A stretch of DNA of 16,906 bases from an uncultured Clostridia bacterium. Its GTDB lineage: Bacteria; Bacillota; Clostridia; Oscillospirales; CAG-272. Position 1 is the stretch's first letter, and each line of letters begins with the position of its first letter. Below the pieces are notes generated by a model that worked only from the letters and a program-made list of their open reading frames with translations, was not told the DNA's origin and did no database searches. Positions 1 through 7,261 of the stretch are shown here, piece after piece. The DNA is taken from contig CAJGCT010000039.1 in the NCBI GenBank assembly GCA_904501985.1, forward strand, positions 1-16,906. The letters are read 5' to 3'. Made by a program: the position numbers and the translations under genes.

Positions 1-59
1 AGCTTCCACGCGGCTGTTTTGCCGTAATATTAAGAAGTAATATATTTTGAGGTGGTAAA

Positions 60-629
60 ATGGAACCTACATACATAATTGCGCAGATATTTGGAGTTTG
101 CTCCATGATTTCATGTTTTCTTGTTCCGATGTTCAAGAAAAAGTGGCAGATCATGACCGGAGCTATATTCAACAATCTTTTTATCGGTCTCAATTACCTG
201 TTGCTTGGTCAGACGTTTTCCGGTCTTATCAGCTTGTTCGGTATTGTTCAGTGTCTTCTTGTAATATTCCATGTTGTAAGAGAAAAGCCTGTACCGATCG
301 CCGAAACCTTTGTGTTTGCGGCGATTGCCATGGTAACTACCTGTTTTGGCCCTTTTGTTGCACTTAGCGGTATGCCCTTTGTGCAGATACTCATAACTTA
401 CTTTATAAAGCAGTACGGCATACTCCCGATTATTGCGATAGTATCGTATAATATTTCTGCGCTTGTCCGCAGAGAACAGTTGGTTCGTTTGTTTTTGCTT
501 ATAAATGCAGGAGCATGGGTGCTCTACGATGCACTTATTATGTCAACGGCTTTCTTCGGTCATGTTATTGGATTTGTATCTACCGCAATTGCGTTGTGGG
601 TGTACAGAGAAAAGAGTAAGGCTGAATAA
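60..629 (+). CDS. YgjV-like integral membrane protein
   Basis: This 189-residue protein is almost wholly hydrophobic, with about six membrane segments and short charged loops such as FKKKWQ near residue 26 and the REQLVR region near residue 138. It ends in a basic tail (YREKSKAE). Length and pattern fit the YgjV family of bacterial inner-membrane proteins, whose function is not established. A GAGGTGG ribosome site at 49-55 lies 4 nt before the ATG, which fixes the start. The gene precedes smpB, but a separate promoter lies between them, so the two need not be co-transcribed. The family call rests on overall character, not on a catalytic motif. A small unrelated membrane protein is the alternative. 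Confidence 0.7.
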   Translation: MEPTYIIAQIFGVCSMISCFLVPMFKKKWQIMTGAIFNNLFIGLNYLLLGQTFSGLISLFGIVQCLLVIFHVVREKPVPIAETFVFAAIAMVTTCFGPFVALSGMPFVQILITYFIKQYGILPIIAIVSYNISALVRREQLVRLFLLINAGAWVLYDALIMSTAFFGHVIGFVSTAIALWVYREKSKAE

Positions 630-666
630 AGAACGGTTATGTGTGAATAATCTTTATGGCAATGTC

Positions 667-695
667 TTGATTTGTTAATTTTTTTGTGTTATACT
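667..695 (+). promoter_or_regulatory. sigma-A promoter of smpB
   Basis: A TTGATT -35 box (667-672) and a TATACT -10 box (690-695) are separated by exactly 17 nt. Transcription would start near 702. This lies inside any reading that begins smpB at the upstream TTG at 686, so it supports the ATG at 728 as the true start. Confidence 0.7.
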
Positions 696-727
696 TATAT
701 GTACCCACTATGAAAGGACGTGATAAC

Positions 728-1207
728 ATGGCTGACACCAAAAGCGGCACTAAGCTTATTGCTCCCAACAAAAAAGCACGCCATGATTATTTCGTCATGG
801 AGACATACGAAGCAGGCATTGAGCTTTTTGGCACCGAGGTGAAAAGCATACGCCGCGGACAGGTGAATCTTAAGGATTCATACTGTTTTGTGGAAAAAGG
901 CGAGCTGTTTGTGTCGGGTATGCATATAAGTCCCTATGAGCAGGGAAACATATTCAATAAAGACCCCATGCGCATACGCAGACTGCTTATGCACAAGAAG
1001 GAGATAAACAAACTGCTTGGTCTTGTAACACAGCAGGGACTTACTCTTGTTCCGCTGTCTATGTATTTTCGAAGCTCCAGGGTAAAGCTTGAAATCGGTC
1101 TTTGCAAAGGTAAGAAGCTGTATGATAAGCGCGATACTGAGGCAAAGAAGCAGGCAGGACGCGATATTGAACGCGCGATGAAATCGCGTGGGCACGACGA
1201 TTATTAA
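728..1207 (+). CDS. smpB: SsrA-binding protein SmpB
   Basis: SmpB binds tmRNA and delivers it to stalled ribosomes, where its C-terminal tail sits in the empty mRNA channel. The 160-residue product has the usual family length. It shows the N-terminal barrel signature (GIELFGTEVKSIR, then VNLKDSY), the LLMHKKEI segment, and the basic C-terminal tail KRDTEAKKQAGRDIERAMKSR that enters the ribosome. The ORF is open upstream to 686, but AAAGGA at 713-718 lies 9 nt before the ATG at 728, and the promoter at 667-695 rules out the earlier start. Its RNA partner ssrA lies 0.55 kb downstream, a common arrangement in Firmicutes. The identification is secure. Confidence 0.97.
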   Translation: MADTKSGTKLIAPNKKARHDYFVMETYEAGIELFGTEVKSIRRGQVNLKDSYCFVEKGELFVSGMHISPYEQGNIFNKDPMRIRRLLMHKKEINKLLGLVTQQGLTLVPLSMYFRSSRVKLEIGLCKGKKLYDKRDTEAKKQAGRDIERAMKSRGHDDY

Positions 1208-1218
1208 GGAGTTTGACT

Positions 1219-1725
1219 ATGGAATTCAGTGAGCTTATATACAAGCGTCGTTCCGTGCGTGCATTCACAGACCGGGCAGTGACAGATGAAGAAGTCGGTA
1301 AAATGCTTGAAGCGGCGACCAGAGCACCCAGTGCGTGCAATATGCAGTCATGGCATTTTTATGTAGTACGGGATGCAGATACAAGGGCGAAATTCACAGA
1401 ATTTTGCGCACCTTGGGTATCTACGGCGTCTGTAATATTTGTGGTATGCACAGACGAAGCACAAATTGTCGCAAAGTTTGGCGAGAGGGCGAAGATATTC
1501 CCTATTCAAGACACCGCGCTTGCTACCGCAAATCTGCTGCTTTCTGCGGCGGATATGGGTCTTAACGGATGCTTCATCGGCGCGTTTGATGCCGACAAGT
1601 GTCGTGATGCTCTTGAAATACCGGAAAAATACGGGATTGTGGCTTTAGTACCTGTGGGAGAAGCGGCAGCAGAGGTTTCTTTGCGTGAGCGCAAGTCTCT
1701 TTGTGACGTTGTGACATATATTTAA
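1219..1725 (+). CDS. Nitroreductase family protein (FMN-dependent)
   Basis: This is a compact 168-residue nitroreductase-fold protein, expected to bind FMN and reduce nitro, quinone or similar acceptors with NAD(P)H. The true substrate cannot be read from the sequence. The N-terminal FMN-phosphate motif RRSVRAF (residues 10-16) is followed by APSACNMQSWHFYVV (36-50) and the dimer-core helix IQDTALATANLLLSAADMGLNG (about 96-117). An in-frame TTG at 1213 lies only 1 nt after the AAGGAG ribosome site (1206-1211), whereas ATG 1219 is 7 nt away, so 1219 is chosen. The ribosome site overlaps the smpB stop codon, so smpB and this gene are probably one transcript. Confidence 0.9.
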   Translation: MEFSELIYKRRSVRAFTDRAVTDEEVGKMLEAATRAPSACNMQSWHFYVVRDADTRAKFTEFCAPWVSTASVIFVVCTDEAQIVAKFGERAKIFPIQDTALATANLLLSAADMGLNGCFIGAFDADKCRDALEIPEKYGIVALVPVGEAAAEVSLRERKSLCDVVTYI

Positions 1726-1732
1726 AAAATAA

Positions 1733-1752
1733 CCGTCATCTTACGATGGCGG
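1733..1752. other. Stem-loop between nitroreductase gene and ssrA
   Basis: CCGTCATC (1733-1740) pairs with GATGGCGG (1745-1752), with one G-U pair and a TTAC loop. On the plus strand no T-run follows, so it is not a classic terminator for the nitroreductase gene. Read on the minus strand it is followed by TTATTTTTT, which would suit a minus-strand terminator. It lies 6 nt before the mature 5' end of tmRNA and could mark the precursor. Confidence 0.45.
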
Positions 1753-1758
1753 CATTAT

Positions 1759-2104
1759 GGGGGCGTAAAGGTTTCGACGGGGATTTTGACATACGGTAAG
1801 CGGGTAGAGACGCCTGATCTCTTTAAAATTGGCAAACTTTAAATTTAAACGCTAATACTGAATTAGCTGCTGCCTAAATGGCGGCTGTCCACCGGATGAG
1901 TACTGCGTCTTCCGCTTGGGCATCATTTAGCAGTGAACGTGAGCAGCCTTTTCGCACTTGAAGCTGCCATGCACTAAAGCGCTACCTACGCGTGGGCCTG
2001 CCAATCGGCGTGCGCGGTAGGGAATCTTAATAGATTGGCTGCACCCGGAGAAAGCTGTATTGATGGATTTTCGGACAGGGGTTCGATTCCCCTCGCCTCC
2101 ACCA
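1759..2104 (+). ncRNA. ssrA: tmRNA (ssrA)
   Basis: tmRNA rescues stalled ribosomes and tags the unfinished protein for proteolysis. The 5' end GGGGGCG (1759-1765) pairs with CGCCTCC (2094-2100) to form the tRNA-like acceptor stem, followed by discriminator A (2101) and an encoded CCA (2102-2104). The conserved 5' block GTAAAGGTTTCGACGGGGAT and the T-arm GGGTTCGATTCCC are both present. The tag frame that closes with the stop at 1875-1877 reads QTLNLNANTELAAA (1833-1874), 14 codons as in Bacillus subtilis. The resume codon (CAA at 1833) is inferred from that length and from the two other frames closing early. A TCATC-type G-rich pseudoknot region follows the tag. Precursor processing at the 3' end is probably short because CCA is encoded. 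Confidence 0.97.
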
Positions 2105-2135
2105 CTCATTCTCACGTAACGTGGGAAATTATACG

Positions 2136-2184
2136 AATACGCCACTTAGCAAGACTTCACTTGCCAGGTGGCGTATTGTTTTTC
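2136..2184 (+). terminator. Rho-independent terminator after ssrA
   Basis: A perfect 10-bp stem, AATACGCCAC (2136-2145) with GTGGCGTATT (2168-2177), encloses a 22-nt loop that can itself fold. GTTTTTC follows. It ends the ssrA transcript and lies just before the 3' end of the converging mutarotase gene. The minus-strand side has only a weak T-run, so termination in that direction is doubtful. Confidence 0.85.
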
Positions 2185-2186
2185 TG

Positions 2187-3049
2187 TTAGATCAATGCTT
2201 TGTACGACATTTTTAATGTAAACTCTACCTGCTCTTGTGGCATGAGATATGAGCAAACGTTTTCTTTTTCTGCGTTTATCGGGCTGTCGTAGGGCGCGGA
2301 GCAAGGCTCGATCGCGATATTGTACATCTTGTTAAGATCTCCGGGGTTTACCCAAACACCAAAATATTTTATTACATCATTATCAAACTCAACGTTCACT
2401 TCGAGCTTGCTTTTCGGGTAAACAACACCGCACTTTAACGGAGACATCGTACCCGTGTAATAAAATTTATAATTTTTGCTGCCAATATCGGGCAGGAAAT
2501 GTACATCGCCCGTTGGGTTGCCGTTCACAACTTTTATGGGACTGCCTTTCGGGAAATTGCTTACCGCATAAGCACCCTCTTCACCTATCAGCATCATATG
2601 TGCTGCCCAGATGTACGGAAAACGAAAATCGTTATGGTTTTCGATAACGTAGTTAATAAGAAGCGAATCGTTTTCTATGGATACGGTCTTATTGTAGGTG
2701 ATGTTAAGCGACGGCAGGGAGCAGGTAAAGCAAACACTGTCGCTGTTTATCTGTACCGCGTGCTCGCGGCGGCAAACTTCACCGTGGTCAAGGTAGTCAT
2801 AGCCGTCTATCGTACAAGGATCAATGGTGGGAACATATCGTCAAAGGCACTGCACTCGCTTTTTACATAGTCGGAATCAAGGAAAAGTCGTCTATATTCT
2901 TCGCCTTTTGCCTGTGCCAAAAGCTCTATGCCGTCTTCGGTTTTAAACGAAGCCATTTTTGCACCGTCTGACGGTAAAAAAACTGCTGAAAAGCTGCTGC
3001 ATTCGAGAGTTATTGCTTCTCTGTCTTTATATATTGTTTTTTTAATCAT
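2187..3049 (-). pseudogene. Galactose-mutarotase-like (aldose 1-epimerase) gene, one frameshift
   Basis: The start is ATG 3049 with AGGTAAC upstream. The first 74 codons read through ECSAFDDMFP and then stop at TAG. Shifting frame by one base at about 2829-2831 restores a single uninterrupted reading, starting TIDPCTIDGYDYLDHGEV and continuing to the normal end. The simplest explanation is one lost base in the codon pair that should encode PT (CC-ACC). The repaired product is about 288 residues and has mutarotase-superfamily features: DxxDYxDHGE in the middle, YIWAAHMM before the active-site region, and the late EPCSAPYDSPI...LxPxExxEFTLKM block. Such enzymes interconvert alpha and beta sugar anomers. 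The gene lies 19 nt after the rpiR-like gene and probably shares its mRNA. A sequencing error would also produce this pattern, so the loss may not be real. Confidence 0.75.
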
Positions 3050-3068
3050 AATTGTTACCTATTTTTGT

Positions 3069-3944
3069 TTATTCGTTAATAATCTTATCTTTTTTTACAG
3101 CGGTTACTGTTTTATCAAAATTTTCCTCTGCTGTGTTTTTGTTTTTCAAGAAGATACATTTGTGAAGAATATCAATTATAATAATTTGCGACTGAATAAG
3201 GGGAAAATCAGAATCGAGATGCTTGTTTATATCGCGTATTGTGGTGCAGATGTTTATATTCGAAACGTTGTGTAGCGGTGAATTACCGAAATCGCTTACA
3301 GTAATTATTTTTGCGCCCTGCTCCTTGGCGATCCTTGCTGCTTCGATTACGGACTTTGTTCTTCCCGATGAAGAAAAGAGAAATAGAATATCATTTTCTT
3401 TCAGCAGAGAAGCTGTCATTTTTGAAACCACTATATCACTGTTAAACGAACAGCCGCTTTTAAGACGAAAAAATTTTATATATGCGTACTGCGCGGAAAC
3501 TGACGATGTACCGAGTCCAAAAAAGTGGATATGTTCCGCGTTGTTGAAATATTCAATGATTTTTTTGATGATTTCTTTGCTTACGGCTTTATACCCATTG
3601 TGAATAACATCAACGGTAAAATCGTGAATTCGCTTGCTAACTGTTTCTACTGAGTCGAATTCCGAGAATGACAAAAAATCTTCGGAAAAAATATTATTTT
3701 CCTCGGTAGCCGTGTATAGTTCGCTTAAAACTGTTTTTTTAAACTCTTTAACCCCCGAAAAACCTATTCCCTTAAAAAATCTGCAAACTGTGGAATAGCT
3801 TGTACTCGTATTCTCTGCAATAGAGTCTATAGTCATTGAGTTAACCGAAGCTAAATTGTTTAAAAAATATCTTGCCAAGGTGCTTTGCGCATTGTTTTTT
3901 GAGTTTTTTAGTTTATTTAACTGTAAAAAACAAATATTTTTCAT
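3069..3944 (-). CDS. MurR/RpiR-family transcriptional regulator
   Basis: This 291-residue regulator has an N-terminal helix-turn-helix (about residues 37-65, MTIDSIAENTSTSYSTVCRF then IGFSGVKEFK) and a C-terminal SIS sugar-phosphate domain (about 130-270). The SIS domain has the GLGTSS loop (143-148) and the phosphate-binding SSSGRTKSV motif (191-199). Family members sense a phosphosugar and control nearby catabolic genes. AAGGGGG (3951-3957) precedes the ATG. The gene is divergent from the isomerase-aldolase cluster across 150 bp, so that cluster is the likely target. The mutarotase-like gene follows it. Whether it represses or activates cannot be told from sequence. Confidence 0.92.
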   Translation of the reverse strand: MKNICFLQLNKLKNSKNNAQSTLARYFLNNLASVNSMTIDSIAENTSTSYSTVCRFFKGIGFSGVKEFKKTVLSELYTATEENNIFSEDFLSFSEFDSVETVSKRIHDFTVDVIHNGYKAVSKEIIKKIIEYFNNAEHIHFFGLGTSSVSAQYAYIKFFRLKSGCSFNSDIVVSKMTASLLKENDILFLFSSSGRTKSVIEAARIAKEQGAKIITVSDFGNSPLHNVSNINICTTIRDINKHLDSDFPLIQSQIIIIDILHKCIFLKNKNTAEENFDKTVTAVKKDKIINE

Positions 3945-3961
3945 AAGATTCCCCCTTTTTG

Positions 3962-3990
3962 ATTATAGCACGATACGATATAAATGTCAA
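3962..3990 (-). promoter_or_regulatory. Consensus sigma-A promoter of the rpiR-like gene
   Basis: On the minus strand TTGACA (3990-3985) and TATAAT (3967-3962) are both perfect consensus boxes with 17 nt between them. Transcription should start near 3955, only about 11 nt before the ATG. The leader would then consist of little more than the GGGGG ribosome site. Confidence 0.85.
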
Positions 3991-4094
3991 TAATATATCA
4001 TTAAATACATAAAAATACTGAAATGTTGCTATGGAATTATGTCATATAAATATATTATAATTTAAATAGAAAATGTATTTTTGGAGGGATATAT

Positions 4095-5072
4095 ATGTTA
4101 AAGTATTCTGTTTTTTTGGGAAATGTTGGCAGTTGTTTTGATCGGTATTGCACCGAATATGCAAAACCGTTCAGCCTATGTGAACTTTTTGAGCGTGCTG
4201 CTTCAATTAAGAAGTTGGATGCAGTTGATCTTGTGATGACTTGGGATATGATGAATCAAAAGGATGAAATCAAAGCGCAGCTGAAGAAGACTGGACTTAA
4301 CGTTGGCTCGCTTGCGGTTGACACATTTGCCAACCCGATTTATCAAAAGGGAAGCCTTTCTTCAACCGACGCAAAGGTGCGCAATCAGTCGCTCGCCGAT
4401 GCAAAGCGTGTTATTGATTTTGCCGAGGAAATCGGCTGTCCTATAGTAACACTTTGGCCGGGACAGGACGGCTATGACTATATTTTTGCGGCGGACTATA
4501 TTAAGGAGCGCCAGCTCTTTGCTGACGGCCTCAAGGAGCTTTGCAAATACAATGAAAACATCATCATTACCGTTGAATATAAGCTCAAGGAGCCTCGCAC
4601 GCATTCTTATTTAAGCACAGTTGGCTCTACCCTTTTGATGATGGAAAAGATCGGACTTCCCAATCTCGGTGTTGCGCTTGACTACGGTCATGCCGCTCTT
4701 GGATACGAAACCGCGGCAGAGGCGGTTGCAATGTGTAAAATGTACGGTGACAGATTAAAGCATATCCACATTAACGACAACTACCGCTTGTGGGATGACG
4801 ACATGATTGTCGGCACCGTTCACACTCTGGAATACCTTGAATTTTTCTATTGGCTGAAGAAAACGGGCTATAACGGCTACCTGGTAATCGACCAGTTCCC
4901 ATACAGAGAAGACGGAAGGGATGCGGTCAGCGAAAGTGCCGAATGGCTGGATGTTCTGCAAAAGGCGGCGGAAAGAATCAACGAGGAAGAAATAACCGAG
5001 GTTCTTGCAAAACGTGACGGAGTTGCTTCCAGCCGCTATATGAGAAAGCTGTTATTTGGAGGTATGGAATAA
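4095..5072 (+). CDS. Sugar isomerase/epimerase, xylose-isomerase-like TIM barrel
   Basis: This 325-residue protein has the AP-endonuclease-2/xylose-isomerase-like TIM-barrel pattern. Candidate divalent-metal ligands lie at the ends of successive strands: E161 (TVEYK), D196 with H199 (ALDYGHA), H223 or H225 (KHIHIND) and D266 (LVIDQFP). The fourth ligand is Asp where many epimerases have Glu. Such enzymes move a carbonyl or invert a hydroxyl on a free or phosphorylated sugar. GGAGGG (4083-4088) lies 6 nt before the ATG. The gene is the first of a divergent operon facing the RpiR regulator. I saw a TATAAT at 4056-4061 but no convincing -35 box. The substrate is unknown. A rhamnose-type isomerase is one possibility but is not proven by any motif I can see. 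Confidence 0.85.
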   Translation: MLKYSVFLGNVGSCFDRYCTEYAKPFSLCELFERAASIKKLDAVDLVMTWDMMNQKDEIKAQLKKTGLNVGSLAVDTFANPIYQKGSLSSTDAKVRNQSLADAKRVIDFAEEIGCPIVTLWPGQDGYDYIFAADYIKERQLFADGLKELCKYNENIIITVEYKLKEPRTHSYLSTVGSTLLMMEKIGLPNLGVALDYGHAALGYETAAEAVAMCKMYGDRLKHIHINDNYRLWDDDMIVGTVHTLEYLEFFYWLKKTGYNGYLVIDQFPYREDGRDAVSESAEWLDVLQKAAERINEEEITEVLAKRDGVASSRYMRKLLFGGME

Positions 5073-5110
5073 TGGAGAATATTTTAAATGCACCCATTAT
5101 TAAAGAATAG
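5072..5110 (+). pseudogene. 12-codon ORF, possible truncated aldolase start
   Basis: An ATG overlaps the last base of the preceding TAA stop. It is preceded at a good distance by GGAGG (5058-5062) and opens the peptide MENILNAPIIKE before a TAG. Such tight coupling is typical of a real downstream gene, yet the frame ends at once. The peptide resembles, from memory, the N-terminus of class II rhamnulose-1-phosphate aldolases, suggesting a gene whose body was deleted. Coincidence or a coupling leader peptide are the alternatives. About 47 nt then separate it from the intact aldolase gene. Confidence 0.35.
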
Positions 5111-5157
5111 GAAAGCTACGCTAAATAAGAGCTTTATGCAGGAAAGGGAAAAATACT

Positions 5158-5892
5158 ATGTACACACAACAAAGTTTTTGGGAAGAAAAAAACGAGCTTG
5201 CTGAGGCATGCCAGCGCTGTGCTGAGCTTGGATATGTAACTTCTTCCGGCGGAAACCTTTCCATAAGAGTTTCCGAGAATGAAATACTTATCACCCCCAC
5301 AAAAACGCCCAAGCGCTGTATAAGTGCGGAGCATATCTGCGTTATTGACCTTAACGGCAAAACGCTCTACGCTCCCGAGGGTCTGGCTCCCACCGGTGAA
5401 ACACCGTTCCACGTCAGAATGTACCAAAAGCGTGCCGATATCAAAGGTGTCGTTCACGCGCATCCCTCCATTCTGACCGGATTTGCTATCGCGAACAATG
5501 ATATGCTCACAAAGCCGTTCCTTCCCGAGCCTATCATAGAGATCGGTCCGATTCTCACCGTCCCTTATGAAACACCGCTTACAGATGAACTGTCAGATAA
5601 TATCGAAAAATTTCTTCCTCTCTCCAACGGTTTTCTTCTTGAAAATCACGGTGCGGTATTCTGCAGCGGCAAGGGAGTTATGGATGCACTTGATATGCTC
5701 CAGATGGCTGAAGAAATGGCAAAATCTGTATTTGTCGCCAAGGTTCTCGGAAACGCTAAGACTATTACGCCCTATTATGTAAAGAAGCTTGATGATGTTT
5801 TGCATGTGCGCTCTTTGAAGATGCCGGGAGATCCGAGCAGAGTTACATCGCTTGTTGAACTGTACAATCTGGAAGAAAACTCACCACAATAA
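5158..5892 (+). CDS. Class II aldolase, L-fuculose-phosphate-aldolase type
   Basis: This 244-residue class II aldolase/adducin-fold protein is expected to cleave a ketose-1-phosphate to dihydroxyacetone phosphate and an aldehyde, using zinc. Phosphate-binding segments SSGGNLSIR (29-37) and TPTKTP (46-51) are present. Next come PTGETPFH (78-85) with the likely catalytic Glu81, the zinc pair H100-A-H102, and the third zinc histidine H164 in ENHG. These correspond to E73, H92, H94 and H155 of Escherichia coli FucA. The length is slightly above the FucA norm (about 215). GGAAAGGGA (5141-5149) precedes the ATG. The flanking TIM-barrel isomerases fit a deoxysugar or pentulose route. Because its kinase is missing here, the exact phosphosugar is open. 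Confidence 0.88.
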   Translation: MYTQQSFWEEKNELAEACQRCAELGYVTSSGGNLSIRVSENEILITPTKTPKRCISAEHICVIDLNGKTLYAPEGLAPTGETPFHVRMYQKRADIKGVVHAHPSILTGFAIANNDMLTKPFLPEPIIEIGPILTVPYETPLTDELSDNIEKFLPLSNGFLLENHGAVFCSGKGVMDALDMLQMAEEMAKSVFVAKVLGNAKTITPYYVKKLDDVLHVRSLKMPGDPSRVTSLVELYNLEENSPQ

Positions 5893-5910
5893 ATTACGAG
5901 ATACATAATT

Positions 5911-7101
5911 ATGAATTATCCAAAGATTTATTTAGCTATTGACAATTGCTTTGCTACAAAACGTTGGACAAGACCGCAATCTTGGTCGAAAATCATCAGC
6001 GAGTGTGGTCTTTCGTATGTAGAAAGCAGTGCTGACACCGAGTGTGATATGCTCTATCACAGCAAGGATTATCTCACAGATTGGCAGAGCATCACTCAAA
6101 AATGCGCAAACGAGCACGGTCTGTGTGTAGCGAGCGTTTATACCGGACACGGAACATATTCCACTCTCGGACTCACTCATACAGATGAGCGTTGCCGCAA
6201 GCGTTTTCTTAAAGAGTGGCTTTATCCGCACATAGAAAATGCCGCCAATTTCGGCGCGATAGTGGGCTTTTTCTGCCATGCGTTTGACACATCTGTGCTT
6301 CAGAGCGCGGATAAGTATCAGAAATATGTGGGAATTCTGATTTCCCAGCTTCAAGAAGTCGCAAAGCACTGCAAGAAAAACGGTGTCATTCCCTCTCTTG
6401 AACAGATGTACACTCCCAACCAATATCCTTGGCGCATAACCGACGCTGAATACCTGATCAAATCGGTCAGCGCGGCGGCACCGCTGTATCTGACGATTGA
6501 TACAGGTCATCAGTGCGGTCAGAAGCAGTTCCCCATGCCGACAGAGGAGACCATCCTCTCCGCTATCGAGAATAAGACAACCGTGTACGTCGGATGCGAC
6601 GAGGCTTATCGTGTTCTCGACGCGGCAAGAAACGGCAATATCTCAAAACAAAAGGCTGTGGCTGACATCCTCGATATAGCGAGCACCACACCGCATCTAT
6701 TCTCGCAGGAGGAAGACTCGGATACATGGGAATGGATCCGCCGCATCGGAAGATATTCACCAATAATCCACCTTCAGCAGACGGATAACAATTCTTCCTC
6801 GCACAAGGACTTTTCCGATAAAAACAATGCCGCAGGTATTATTACGGGTGAAAAGCTTATCACGGCTCTTTATGAAAGCTACAGCAAAGCACCCGAGGCA
6901 GACATGCCGCCTTCAGTTGACAAGATTTATCTGACGCTCGAAATGTTCTATCCGACAGCTGAGAAAAACTCCAATATAGTAAACAGCATCAAGACGTCTG
7001 CTCGTTATTGGCGCACCTTTATCCCATCCGACGGAATGAGTCTTGACGAGCTTTACCGTAATTTAAAGTTGATTGGGAGGAATAATTTCGAACCACAATA
7101 A
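5911..7101 (+). CDS. TIM-barrel sugar (phosphate) isomerase/epimerase, 396 aa
   Basis: This is a second xylose-isomerase-like TIM barrel, longer than the first and without close resemblance to it. The complete metal tetrad can be read: E164 (SLEQMY), D197 followed by H200 (TIDTGHQ), H287 (IIHLQQ) and E344 (LTLEMFYP), as in tagatose/psicose 3-epimerase-type enzymes. An insertion at about 222-275 (Tyr, Asp and Glu rich) separates strands six and seven. It starts 18 nt after the aldolase gene with only a weak ribosome site, so translation may depend on coupling. The last codons overlap the left arm of an imperfect hairpin (7079-7087 with 7107-7115) that has no T-run. The substrate is not recognisable, and it presumably acts in the same pathway as the aldolase. 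Confidence 0.82.
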   Translation: MNYPKIYLAIDNCFATKRWTRPQSWSKIISECGLSYVESSADTECDMLYHSKDYLTDWQSITQKCANEHGLCVASVYTGHGTYSTLGLTHTDERCRKRFLKEWLYPHIENAANFGAIVGFFCHAFDTSVLQSADKYQKYVGILISQLQEVAKHCKKNGVIPSLEQMYTPNQYPWRITDAEYLIKSVSAAAPLYLTIDTGHQCGQKQFPMPTEETILSAIENKTTVYVGCDEAYRVLDAARNGNISKQKAVADILDIASTTPHLFSQEEDSDTWEWIRRIGRYSPIIHLQQTDNNSSSHKDFSDKNNAAGIITGEKLITALYESYSKAPEADMPPSVDKIYLTLEMFYPTAEKNSNIVNSIKTSARYWRTFIPSDGMSLDELYRNLKLIGRNNFEPQ

Positions 7102-7177
7102 CTCGGAATTATTCCTACAACATCACGAAAAAGAACCTACATATCTCATAATTTTGGATATTATGAATTGCAAATAA

Positions 7178-7260
7178 ATTGGACATCGATTTTGAAAACA
7201 CTAAAAAATCGCAAATAAAACAGTAAAAACTCTGACGATTTTCGAACTCTGATGTCCAAT
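7178..7260. repeat. 83-bp element with inverted ends (copy 1), IS boundary
   Basis: ATTGGACATC (7178-7187) and GATGTCCAAT (7251-7260) form perfect 10-nt inverted ends around an A-rich core. The element directly follows the transposase stop codon. The outer TGGACATC at 7180 is a plausible TG-type left terminus for an IS3-family element. A related 81-bp copy lies at 10694. On the transposase mRNA it would fold into a long hairpin and could also act as a transcription barrier. Confidence 0.65.
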
Positions 7261-7261
7261 T

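Noticed and set aside
686..728. Upstream TTG start for smpB at 686
   Set aside because: It lies within the promoter (667-695), before the predicted transcription start, and lacks a ribosome site. The extra 14 residues are not part of the SmpB family.
5932..6510. Long minus-strand ORF (192 codons) opposite the second TIM-barrel gene
   Set aside because: It is antisense to a gene with clear family motifs and metal ligands, has no recognisable domain, and its codons mirror the sense gene.
7079..7115. Inverted repeat GGAATAATT / AATTATTCC as terminator after the second TIM-barrel gene
   Set aside because: It is AT-rich, has a 19-nt loop, overlaps the stop codon and has no T-run, so it was not called as a terminator.
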